A stretch of DNA of 64,000 nt from the NCBI GenBank assembly GCA_963682055.1, contig OY821741.1, positions 27,722,711 through 27,786,710 of the forward strand, read 5' to 3'. Numbering within the stretch: the stretch's first letter is position 1; each line of letters opens with the position of its first letter. The notes beneath the pieces were generated by a model. It was not told the origin of the DNA. It searched no databases and saw only the letters and a program-made list of their open reading frames with translations. Below, piece by piece: positions 54,230-64,000 of this stretch. Source of the stretch: Primula veris (taxonomy: Eukaryota > Streptophyta > Magnoliopsida > Ericales > Primulaceae). The position numbers and the translations under genes are program-made.

Positions 54230-57200
54230 AAGAGTAAAATGCAGTTTATACTCGTGCATCATGGAGTTTTCTTCATCTTCTTTTAAAGGTAATATCGTTT
54301 CAAAAATTTCCCGTTTATGGGGCCAATCTTCAAACCATTTTCAGCACTCAACTTGTATGCATCGTCAGAGTAGACTTCGATTACTGTGAGCGGTCCATCC
54401 ATTTGGAGACAAATTTATTTCCCATGCGACGTGTTGTGATGATGGGTCTTCTTACTTGTATGCTTCAAGTCTCTTTTCATCAAGCGCATCATGTTCTTCT
54501 AATCGAAGGCGAGTGTTATATTCAAGAGTTAGTCCTTCTTGTATAGCTATTCGGAGTGATGGTATTTGATTTTCCGAACGAAAAACAGCTTCTACCCCAT
54601 AAATGAATGCATATGGAGTGGCTTGACTTGATGTTCGATATGTTGTCTGAAATGCCCACAGAGCTTCTTTGATCCTTTCGTGCCAATCTCATTTGGATTT
54701 AGCCACCACCTTCTTAAACAAATTACCAAGTGTCTTGTTAAAAGTTTCGGCAAGTCCATTAACTGGTGCATTGTACATTGAAGAATTATGTTGTTTAAAA
54801 CCAAATTTCTCGCACAAGTTGGTCATCACCCTATTGTAAAAAGGTGTCCCATTGTCGTTGATGATGTAGCACATTATTCCATATCTGAATATGATATTAC
54901 TTTTGATAGAATCCACCATAGTTTCTTTATTTACGGCTTTTAAAGGTACTGCCTCAGCCCACTTTGAAAAGTAATCAGTGGCTGCATGTATGTAAAGATA
55001 ACCTCTAGAAAACTTAGAAAGAGGGCCAATTCCATCGAGTCCCTATGCTTTGAATGGCCAAGAGGCAACTGTAGGGTACAATGGTTCAGGTGGTTGATGA
55101 ATGAAATAGGCATAGAATTGACAAGCTTGACACCTTTTGGCATATTCTAAACAGTCTTTAACCATGGTGGGCCAGTAATATCCCATTCTTTTTATTCGAA
55201 AGTGGGGCTTTGGACCAGATTGATGAGCCCCACAAATACTGGAATGCGCTTCTTCCATTACTTGTCTTCATTCTTCTTCATCTAAGCATCGTAGAAACAA
55301 CCCTTCAAAAGATCGACGGTAAAGAGTGCTTTTAAAGAAAATGAACCTTGTTGAGCGGCATCTCAGATCTATCTTCTTATGATGATTATCCGACAATTTA
55401 CCATGTTCTAAGTAATCGATGATCGATTTCCTCCAATCTACCCTTTCTACTTTAATGGCAGAATTAGCTGTGACTTCTTCCACATCATCTTTAGCGCTTT
55501 CATACTCTATAGGTATTATCCACCGCTCACATATTGGGATTTTCACTTGTTCCCCAGGGAGAGATAGGTTTGATGCCAATTTTACCAAAGCGTATGCTTG
55601 TTTGTTTTATTTCCTTGGCATATGCTCTAAGGTAACATCTCCGATCCTTGTGATAAGTTTTGCAGTGTAGTCACGGTATGGTAATAACTCTTCTTTCTTT
55701 ACTTCATATTCTTCTAATACTTGGTTTATAATTAGTTGAGAATCCCCATATACTCTCATATGTTGATATTTTGCTACAAAAGCCATTTCAAGTCCCAAGA
55801 TAAAGGCATGGTATTCTGCCATGTTGGTCGGGCAATTTTCAATTAAGGAGAAAGCATAAGGTAGTACATCTCCTTCAGGGCTAATGAATACTACCCCAGC
55901 ACCTGCCCTCTCATAGTGAGAGACTCCGTCAAAATACATTGTCCAAGGGTGACGCATTTCTATGAACATAACATCTTCATCAAGCAGATCTTCTGATAGC
56001 TCCCACTTAGCTGGTATAGGATGGTGGCTTTTTGAGGAACATAGACTATATTAAATTCTTGAAAAAGTAGTGCCCATCTTGCTATCCTATCTGACCATAC
56101 TGGTTTTGACATGAAATATTTGACCGGGTTAGCTTTCGAAATCAAACGAATTGTATGAGCTTGAAAATAATGTCGTAGCTTATTGATTGCAAACACCAAA
56201 GCAAGGCATATTTTCTCAATTGGCATATAATTCACTTCACATGGTGTCATCATCCTACTTAAATAATAAAGGGCATTCTCTTTTTCCATATTCATTTTCT
56301 TGAGCTAATAAACCTCCGATAGAATGCTCTTGGGCCGCCAAATATAAAATTAATGGTCTTCCGAGAGTAGGCGCAGCTAAAACAGGTGGCTTTGTCAAGT
56401 ATGACTTAATAACTTTGAATGCGTTATCGAAAGCTTTGTCATATTCAAACGGTGTTCCTTTCTTCATAATGCGACAAAATGGTTAAACAGCGGCCCCGAC
56501 AAATTTGATATGAATCGCCGTAGATAGGCTAGTTTTCCCTTTAAGCTTCTTAGTTCCTAGATATTCTTTGGCGGCTGCATTTTTACAATAGCTTCGATCT
56601 TAGATTCCTCAATTTCAATTCCTTGATGGCGGACGATGAACCCAAGGAACTTTCCTGATGTGACTCCAAAAGCGCACGTAAGTGAATTCATTTTTATTTT
56701 ATATCTTTGTAGTCTCTCAAATACCAATTCAAGGTCTTCAAGATGCTCGTTTCTTTTCTTTGTTTTGACAATGATATCATCAACATAGCACTCAACATTC
56801 TTATAAAGCATATCATCAAAGATCCTTTGCATTGCATGTTGATATGTGGCCCCCACATTTTTTAGTCCAAATGGCATCACTTTGTAGCAATAAATTCCCT
56901 TAGGCGTGCGAAAAGATGTCATCTCTTCTTCTTATGGAGCCATACGAATTTGGTTGTAACATGATGATCCATTCATGAATAACAAAACTTCATGTCCAGT
57001 TGTTGAGTCTATCACGAGTTCAGGTATCGAGAGTGGGAATTCATCTTTTGGGCATGCATTATTAAGAACTCGAAAGTCAACACAAACTCGAATCTGTCCA
57101 TTTTTCTTCTTGACATGAACTATACTTGAGATCCATGTTGGATATTTGACCTCTCTAATGAAAACTATCTCAATTAGCTTATTAAGTTCTTTCTCAATTT

Positions 57201-58899
57201 GCTGGACTAGTTCTGGCTTAAACCTTCATTGACATTGCTTGATCGGTCGTAAGCCATGTTTTACAATCAGGTGATGAACTGCTATCTAAGGATTAAGCCC
57301 AGGCATTTCCTCGTAACTCCATGCAAAAACATCTTTGTATCTCATAAGAAGTTTTATGTAAGCTTCTTCTTCTTCAGGGTTCAAAAAAGTACTTAAATAT
57401 GTCAGTCTTGGGTCATTAAGTGTTCCAAGATTAACCTCTTTTAATTCGTCGATGGTACACTTGACACCTTCTTCAAATTCCACTGGTACTTCATCTACAT
57501 CTTCTATGATCTCGTTTTCATCTCCTTTTTCGTAATATAATACGAAGTCATGGTTTTTGCCTCTTCTGGATGATCAGAACAAATGCTTGTGACTTTAATA
57601 GCACTATCCCTTTTTCCAGCCACAATTTTTTGTATCTTTATTTTTATTTGTCTTTAAACTTTCTATTGCAGATGGTGTAGAGATCGAGAGACTTCCAAAT
57701 CTTTGTTGAGAGTTCTTTTTTTCGTATGATGCCCCCTGATGTTTGTGAACATACTTGTGCCTGGGTGTTAACCTATGAAATATTGATACTCAAAAGTTAT
57801 TTTTTTCCCTTTCATGCACCGATTTACGTGCAATAGACAACCTATGAAATAGGGATGGCTGCCTTCTGGGTCCCAAACAATCAAAAACTGATGAATTGAC
57901 TTTTGTTATGGGAACATATTCTTCGAACGTGGTGTAACACTTGCTTGACTTATTTATGACTATACGGGGTGGTGACGGTGATACAAAGCCGATCCCTGCA
58001 TGAGATTTTTTTACATGAAACCTCTTTTTCTTGAGCAAGTGTTGAGTTTGATTCAATCCATGCAATTTTTCCTCAATTACTTCAAGTGCCAATTGTCCAA
58101 GAGTACATATCTTTTTGAAACTATAACCATCATTTGCAAGCATCTTGTAAGCATTAGGATCAAAACCTTCACTCGTTCTCACCCTTGGCAGGTTTTCCTG
58201 TTCTTTTAAGAGTCCGTGTACTGGTCTGACAAATCATTTCAACACCGAGAGTTGCTTGAACTTAGTAATTGGAAAGGTTAGATCATCAATTTCGGTGTCA
58301 TCATTCTTTGAGAGGCTCGATACGTACGAAACAATAGGGTTTTTCTTGGAAATGGTCTTACTTGACGACGCAGGCGGTACTACAAGCTCTAATCCTTTTT
58401 CCTTTGTATCTTTTGAGTAGAATTTTGCATCTGCATAGTAAGACTCCACTCCGCTAAACGGTTTGTCATCTGCTAAAACTTTCTTTACCATATTATCTTG
58501 GCAATATTTGAAGTATTGGTGAAGAGTGGATGGGATGACCTTATTTCCGTGAATCCAAGTTCAGTTGAGCAACATGTTATAAGAAGTCTTAGCATTGAGT
58601 GCATGAAACAATACAATTGACGTTAACTCTCCAATTAACAGCTCTAGATGAATCATTCCAATTGCGCGGTTTCCGTCTTGATAGAATCCTTGAATCATTA
58701 AACGACTATGAGAAAGTTCATCCATGGGAATGCCAAGATCATTCATTGTCCGAAGTGGTAAGATATTGACGGCTAACCCACCATCTAATAAAATTCTATT
58801 AATTCTCTTTTCTCGAGCATACCCAGCAACAAATAGTTGACGATTATAAGGCATTGAATCAAGTAGAAAGTTTTCTTTAGAAAAATTAATAGTCGTCAT
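54230..58899 (-). pseudogene. pol: Tat/Ogre pol remnant: protease, RT, RNase H, archaeal-type RNase H, integrase
   Basis: Protease region: RILLDGGLAVNILP (58770-58815) and LMIQGF. A linker (GFDPNAYKMLAND, IVINKSSKCYTTFEEYVP, FDCLGPRR) leads to RT (FAWSYEEMPGL, VHVKKKNGQIRVCVDFR, LNNACPKDEFPL, YKVMPFGLKNVGATYQ, ECYVDDIIVKT). The first RT catalytic Asp is Asn (LLFMNGSSCYNQI, near 56960). Frameshifts lie near 56540, 56380 and 55960. RNase H 1 spans 55960-56467 (CEVNYMPIEKICLALV, SDRIARWALLFQEF). A second RNase H (WTMYFDGVSHYERAGAG, NMAEYHAFILGLEMA, VYGDSQLIINQ) at 55607-55969 is the archaeal type that defines the Tat clade. Integrase (CQACQFYAY, GLDGIGPL, NDNGTPF, NGLAETFNKTL) runs to about 54230. 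Confidence 0.92.
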
Positions 58900-60139
58900 G
58901 TTTGCTGATTCATTTACTTCTTCAGATTTAGTGGGTGTTTGTGAGAGTATAGCGGAATCGTCTTCCTTTTCTTCGGGGAGCTCTTCAATACTTGCAACAT
59001 TACATGAGGCAGCATACCAATCATCCTCATCTCCTTCTTCAGAATATCTATCATTTATACATCCTTCACATTCACAAACATCTCAGAAGCAATGGCAGTC
59101 GTCATCTTTGAACTTGTAGATAGGATTTCCTCGATAGTAGCAGGCGATTGGAATCTCCATGCTTGGTCTTTTTGAAGAGGATTCTTCAATGACTCGCTCT
59201 TTGTAATGTAGAACGTAATAGTCCCCATCTGCCTCCTTAAGCAGCCCAACTTGTTTATCGCCGGTTGCGTATCTTTCTTTAAGAACTTGTTGGAATTCTT
59301 GACAGAAATCTTTGCAAGGCATAAACGAATATAGATGATGGTCAATTTATTGTGTCCTCAATTATTTAACAATGTAGTCAAACTTCCCAGACAGTTCTCC
59401 AAGTAGTCTGACATCTAGATCTCCAGGTTCATATTTTTCTCTAAGTATTTATTGAGTTGATTTCCTTTCGTTTTTATTTTTATTTCCCTTTGTTCTTTCT
59501 TTATCTTTACAGAACTCTTTCTATTGATCTTCCAAACAGTCTTCGCAATCGCATACGTCAAAGAAACAATGTCCGTTCTCACTGAATTTGTAGCTCGAAT
59601 CCTATTCATAATGTGAGATAGTTGAAGAACTTCCCAAGTTTAGAGACACAATCGTATTATCATTCTTCTTGAGTGATTTGTTTTTGTTTTTCATAGTTTC
59701 TTGTACAATGGAATCATTATTTTGATGAATGTTTATGGAAGAAACACAATGACCCCAACTTCAACTGGTGGGAAGGAACCAAATTGAATAGACATAGTGA
59801 AATCTTCACGTGTATCTTCAATTGGAAGGTCGTCCATGATACTAGCTAATGAGTACTTGTTGTTTCTTCTTATTCCAAGGAAGTCTTGCCTTGGCTGGCC
59901 AACTGAACAATTTTCTCCTTCAATACGAAACATCGTTAACTTGGATGGTTAACAAGACGATGATACTTATAGTAATTCACATCCTCTACCTTGTCGGCCT
60001 CTTTTGGACATTTCATCTCTGGTAGTTCAATGACTTTAAGGTCAAAAAGTTCATCGAGCATTCGGGGAACTTCAGCATCGGGAAATGGATACTCCTTTTC
60101 TTGAATTTCCTTTAAAGTAAGTCTTCTCTTTTCATTCCA
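58900..60139 (-). pseudogene. Tat element, gag-pol linker region, decayed
   Basis: Fragments include SLASIMDDLPIEDTREDF (59733-59933) and the overlapping frame FCQEFQQVLKERYATGD (59083-59322), consistent with the long gag-to-protease linker of Tat/Ogre elements. Cys/His-containing patches (CYYRGN, DDDCHCF) could be the remnant of a metal-binding motif but do not form a clear zinc knuckle. No frame exceeds about 95 codons. Confidence 0.5.
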
Positions 60140-61538
60140 CTAGTTTTGTGTTTTATCACCTTGAGTTTTCTTCATAGGTGTTTTGATCTTAAATTGTGGA
60201 GTTGACTTTGATTGGCTTACAGACGTGAAGAATGATTCCTTTTTATCAGTGTTTGGAGGAGACTTGACCCACTTATTGCCTTCTTGTTTTGCTATATACT
60301 TGGGTACCATCTGAATTGGAAATTTTTGATCACCGCATGAAGAAATGTTGAGTTCCATATCATGAGTCTGACTTGCTAGGTCTTCGAAAGTCTTTGCCTT
60401 AATTCATTGAAGAATGTATCTGAGGCCCCAATGCATTCCTTGGATGCACATTTCGATGCCTGATGATTCACACAACCTATCCTTGCAGCTTAGGCTCAAC
60501 CCTCTACATCTGTTGATATAATTGGTGACAGGTTCATCCTTCCATTGGCGGGTGTTGGTGAGATCAATCATGCTTACCGTACATTGGGTGTTGTAGAAGT
60601 GGTTGAGAAATTCGTGTTCTAGTTGCTCCTAACTGTCAATTGTTCTTGGTTCTAGATCACAATGCTAATCGAATGCATTATCTTTCAACATACGAACAAA
60701 TTGTTTCACAATGAGGTCGCCTTCAGTCCCAGCGTTGCTACATGTTTCCAAAAAGTGAGCTACATATTACTTTGGATTTTCTTTTCCATCAAACTGTTGA
60801 AACCTGGGCGGTTGATAGCCAATAGGCATCTTCAATTTTTCAATCCTTCGAGTATAAGGCTTGACGTAGCCAAAGGAAGGGGGTGTTATTTCTCCATATC
60901 TATCCTTAACTCTACCAAGTATGAGGTCTTTTAACTGATCAATGGGAAGTGATCCATCTTAGTGCGGTTTGATAGTTTCTTTCTTCTCCTGATGTAAGCT
61001 TGAGGATTCAGAGCAGCAGCCTCACTTGATGTTCCAATCTGCTCTATCCTTTTCATCATCATTGCAAATTGGTGGTCACAGTCATTAGTATTCTTCAAAA
61101 TAATTTCAACAGTCTTTGAGATGACGCTAACTTTCTCTTCCAACGTCATACCATTCGTAGTCAAAACTAGCATAATTGTTGAATCGGTGTAAGAAGATCG
61201 TGGTGTATTTGGTGGAGAGTCTGAATCTGTACTATTTTCCACCAATCCTTCTTTTAGTATCTGTTGGGGATAAGTTTTGCTACTAAGAAGGAATCATCGA
61301 GGCCAGATCTTTCACAAGATATTTCTAGATCTTCCTTAACTTTTGATACCTCTTCGACTTCATCGCTCCATAGGAAGCGAGTATTTCTTTCCTTGTAAGA
61401 ATCCATTGTTTGATTTGATGATTGTGGAGCAACAGATTTGCTATGAGTGATTCGAGGGCCATATGTTATTGATGTTTTCTTGGAATGGAGCAAAGAATCT
61501 TCAACTTCCTTGAAGATATCTTTCTTTGGAGCCATCAA
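60140..61538 (-). pseudogene. gag: Tat element gag remnant
   Basis: Starts at the ATG 61538 (MMAPKKDIFKEVEDS), about 70 bp from the 5' LTR. A Ser/Glu-rich N-terminus and a coil (MTLEEKVSVISKTVEIIL, FAMMMKRIEQIG) are followed, across several stops, by the conserved retrotransposon gag region on the minus strand near 60380-60600 (WKDEPVTNYINRC, DRLCESSGIEMCIQG) and an end segment at 60140-60358 (MELNISSCGDQKFPI, VPKYIAKQEGNKWV). No separate ORF1 upstream of gag is present, unlike typical Ogre. Confidence 0.75.
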
Positions 61539-61586
61539 TGTTTTTTTTTAGGAACTTACGAAAAAAAGAGATAAAAGGTAGAGAAT

Positions 61587-61608
61587 GTCCCACCGGGTGT
61601 GCCAAAAT
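61587..61608 (-). promoter_or_regulatory. Probable primer binding site of the Tat element
   Basis: Minus-strand TTTTGGCACACCCGGTGGGA begins one or two bases inside the 5' LTR. It is not the tRNA-iMet site used by the other elements here, and resembles the PBS region of other Tat-clade elements as I recall them. Confidence 0.6.
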
Positions 61609-61609
61609 T

Positions 61610-62755
61610 TGTTTCACACAAATTTTCAATAAGGCATGAAAATAAAAGACAAGAAAATTAATTGTGAACAAAGGAATTTATATTTCAATTTATGCGAGTA
61701 CAATTCTCTGAATAATTTTGTACAAAGATAGAAAACAAATAATCCTTTGATTCTTCCTTCAAACAACTTTTGGTGGCTTGATTGACTTGTTTTGGGATCG
61801 AATGCTTGAATTCTTGAAGAAACACTTGATATGAGCTTGATATTGTTTATGTTGATCAAATGTTGATTCTTTTGAGTTTGTTTTGTACTTGATAGATATT
61901 CTTCAACTTTAATGAAGATATTTGTTGACTTGAGCTTGAGAAACGTTGAGTTTGCGGCTTTGAATGCTTCTTGCGGATCGAATAGTGGATTTGCTTGAGT
62001 TTCTTGATGAACTTGGTTGAAGATCTTCAAATTTGTCGAAGGTCTTTGAAGGTTGATCTTGACAAACGTCTAATTCACGGCTCTTATTGCTTCTTGCAGA
62101 TCGAACGGTGGATTTGTTTGATTTTGTTGATAAACTTGGTTGAACATCTTCAAATTTGTTGTAGGTGTTTGAAGATTTATCTTGAGAAACGTCTGATTCG
62201 CGGCCTTTAATACTTATTGCGAATCAAACGTAGGATCTTCTTTGATTTGTTGATGAACTTTATAAAACTTTAAATCTTCTTGCTGATCTTCAAGGCTTCG
62301 AGGCTTGATTTTGGCTTGAATTCTTCACAGTTTCTCTTTAAGTCTTCTTTGCCTTGAATTTTTGTGTGTCAAAAATGTGAGGTCTCCCCCTCTATTTATA
62401 GTAGTCGGTGTGATATATTTGCAGCGGTGCCTCCCCAAGTTTGATATTTTTACCAAATAGGTCCATGAACAAATAAGTGCATTTAAACAAACCCAAATGT
62501 TTGGAAGCAATACAAAAGAGCATTATATATGAAGTTACTCTTTCATTTGTAATAAATTAAACACTTTCGAGAAAAGAAATATTTTATATTTTATATATTT
62601 ATTATCTTTTTCTAATAAATATGTATTTTTCTTCTCTTTTTTCCTTTACTATACTAATATTTCCTTCTTTTAATTAAAAAATTAGTAATTACTTTTAATT
62701 TAATTTAGGACACACGTGTCACATTTTTAGTGGTTGTAAAATTTGATTGTCTACA
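61610..62755 (-). repeat. 5' LTR of the Tat element (1146 bp, three internal modules, TATA present)
   Basis: Full-length match to 39937-40913 apart from one extra 122-bp module (modules span about 61920-62300) and about 55 bp with a minus-strand TATAAATA at 62393-62400. Its right edge is followed by the AAGAC duplication. Confidence 0.92.
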
Positions 62756-62760
62756 AAGAC
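62756..62760. repeat. Target site duplication AAGAC (right) of the Tat element
   Basis: Matches 39932-39936. Confidence 0.92.
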
Positions 62761-63663
62761 AAGCTGTATTATTTTATGGTGTTGACCATAATAAAATAAC
62801 TATACCTAATGAATTATTATGATTATTTATACTTTTAATATTTAGATTATTTTTTATACACATATTTATAATGTATACTGCTTTGATTTGCAATGGTCAA
62901 CAAACCCGTACGTTGGGAAGCAACATTATTTATATGGTGTGTGTCTATAATTGACGGAATTCACGTCATTTAATAAGAATTGATGATATAAACTCGAGAA
63001 ACTTATAAGTTCTGTTTGTGTCAAATCTTGCAAGTGGATTTTTATATCCGACACAACAAATAAGTTAAGTGCTAAGGTCGAGCAAATAATTAGCTGAGTA
63101 AAATAATTATCAGTAATTTATTTACTCAGTAGATATCTGTAATATTAACGTGATAAGATATTTAAGTATTTAATAATGTACTCTCAAATATTATTTTGAG
63201 AAGAATTAAGAGTACAATTATATTCTCTAATTAAAATGAATATAATTTACTGATAGATTATCCTATGATTATAAAAAGATTAATTAGATAATATTATATT
63301 AGTTTTTTTAATTTAGACTATATAATATTTATTAATTAAGTTATAATCTAAGTAGGGTTAGACATATACGTTAAGTAAAATTCTTATTTTTCTTGTGTAG
63401 TAGGTAGCTACTGCAGCCTTTAAATACAGTCTTATACTATGGAAAAGAAATACAGTCTCATAAAACAGTTATATAGGGTTTATAAGCAGTTTGAGAGCCC
63501 ACCTCTCTTATGAAGCAAGACGTATAATAAGAATACAACAGAATATTAAGTGTGATAAGCCTGTCCTTAGAGGTATTTTTGTATCATTTTTATAAAATTC
63601 ATATACACTATAATTAGGATTCAAGATCAGTTTTACGCTTTAAAATCAAACGTGTTTCCAATA
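62761..63663 (+). repeat. Second part of the 3' LTR of the degenerate plus-strand copia element
   Basis: From about 62885 it matches 33862-34634 and ends CGTGTTTCCAATA, the counterpart of CGCGTTTCCAACA. No PBS follows, as expected for a 3' LTR. Together with 39710-39936 it makes an LTR of about 1.13 kb. Confidence 0.75.
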
Positions 63664-64000
63664 ATACAAGCTTAAAATTTTTCAAATTAATATAGTAAAA
63701 TATATACATTTATTTTTATATTATTATCTAACTATCCTTTATCATATGAAATTAAAGACGGCTAGATCAATCATATGAGAAATTATTTTTTGTTTATCGA
63801 TTGCTATTACGTTTTGTTCATTGCTTTGCATAACACTCATGCAAACTCTTTTTTTATATCAAGTATCTAAATTAAGTACAATATAAAATAAAAACTAAAA
63901 AATATTAAATTAAGACTACAAACAAAACTAAGTACCAAAGTAAATTTCATTTTAAATCGTGATAGTACCTTTAGTTGTATTTTTAATTTGAATAAGCTAG
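63664..64000. other. No gene recognised
   Basis: AT-rich right edge of the window with only short frames. Confidence 0.4.

Larger units (their letters stand above)
39937..62755 (-). mobile_element. Giant Ty3/gypsy element of the Tat/Ogre clade (22.8 kb, 17.6 kb without nested insert)
   Basis: LTRs at 39937-40913 and 61610-62755 are homologous with TGTTTCACACAA...CTACA ends on the plus strand, and AAGAC flanks both outer edges. Minus-strand order from the right is 5' LTR, PBS, gag, protease, RT, RNase H, a second archaeal-type RNase H, integrase, a long 3' region holding an oppositely oriented PMD gene, and the 3' LTR. The dual RNase H is diagnostic of the Tat clade, and extra sense or antisense ORFs in that clade are documented (for example in Retand and Ogre relatives). 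A chromovirus-like element (44774-49957) and a MITE pair (41224-42009) lie inside. Confidence 0.93.

Noticed and set aside
61626..62510. ORFs in the region 61626-62510
   Set aside because: All lie within the Tat 5' LTR modules.

Overview
The window is nuclear DNA from a seed plant with a large, repeat-rich genome, probably a eudicot; I cannot name the species. There is no operon structure and no bacterial gene. Almost every long reading frame is a Ty1/copia or Ty3/gypsy polyprotein, the non-coding DNA is AT-rich, LTR-type elements sit inside one another, and several have TATA boxes and tRNA-iMet-type primer binding sites. No tRNA, rRNA, CRISPR array or clearly intact single-copy host gene was seen.

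Layout. 1-2980: three small, tandem, minus-strand coiled-coil genes, each with its own TATA box, family unknown. 2969-7858: plus-strand copia element lacking its 5' half, with a 1.4 kb 3' LTR. 8186-13023: complete minus-strand copia element (LTRs about 347 bp, TSD ATCCA) whose polyprotein is one frame of 1313 codons broken only by six stops. 14852-24979: complete minus-strand Sirevirus-type copia element (about 10.1 kb, LTRs about 1.2 kb, TSD TATAT) with an envelope-like ORF after pol; it split an older short LTR. 25179-33860: old non-coding DNA with two candidate MITEs and a minus-strand copia pol fragment. 33862-63663: a three-level nest filling nearly half the window.

The nest. A degenerate plus-strand copia element (5' LTR ending 34634, PBS, decayed interior, PPT at 39699) has its 3' LTR split by a 22.8 kb minus-strand Ty3/gypsy element of the Tat/Ogre clade (39937-62755, TSD AAGAC on both sides). 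The Tat element carries gag, protease, RT, RNase H, a second archaeal-type RNase H and integrase. Between pol and its 3' LTR it also carries a gene on the opposite strand: a plant-mobile-domain (PMD) plus coiled-coil protein with its own TATA box and apparent introns. A chromovirus-like Ty3/gypsy element (44774-49957, TSD ATGTC) landed inside the PMD reading frame. That inner element has only 43-45 bp terminal repeats, whose cores face in opposite directions, and it has lost integrase.

Nothing here looks able to transpose today. The damage is mostly in-frame stops that look like C-to-T or G-to-A changes (TGG to TGA, CAG to TAG, CGA to TGA), plus losses of catalytic residues. This fits long methylation-driven decay of silenced elements. 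The parts most worth following up are the antisense intron-bearing PMD gene inside the giant Tat element, the inner element with inverted micro-LTRs, the Sirevirus element with a palindrome (GTTGCAAC) spread over LTR, UTR and coding DNA, and the three tandem coiled-coil genes at the left edge.
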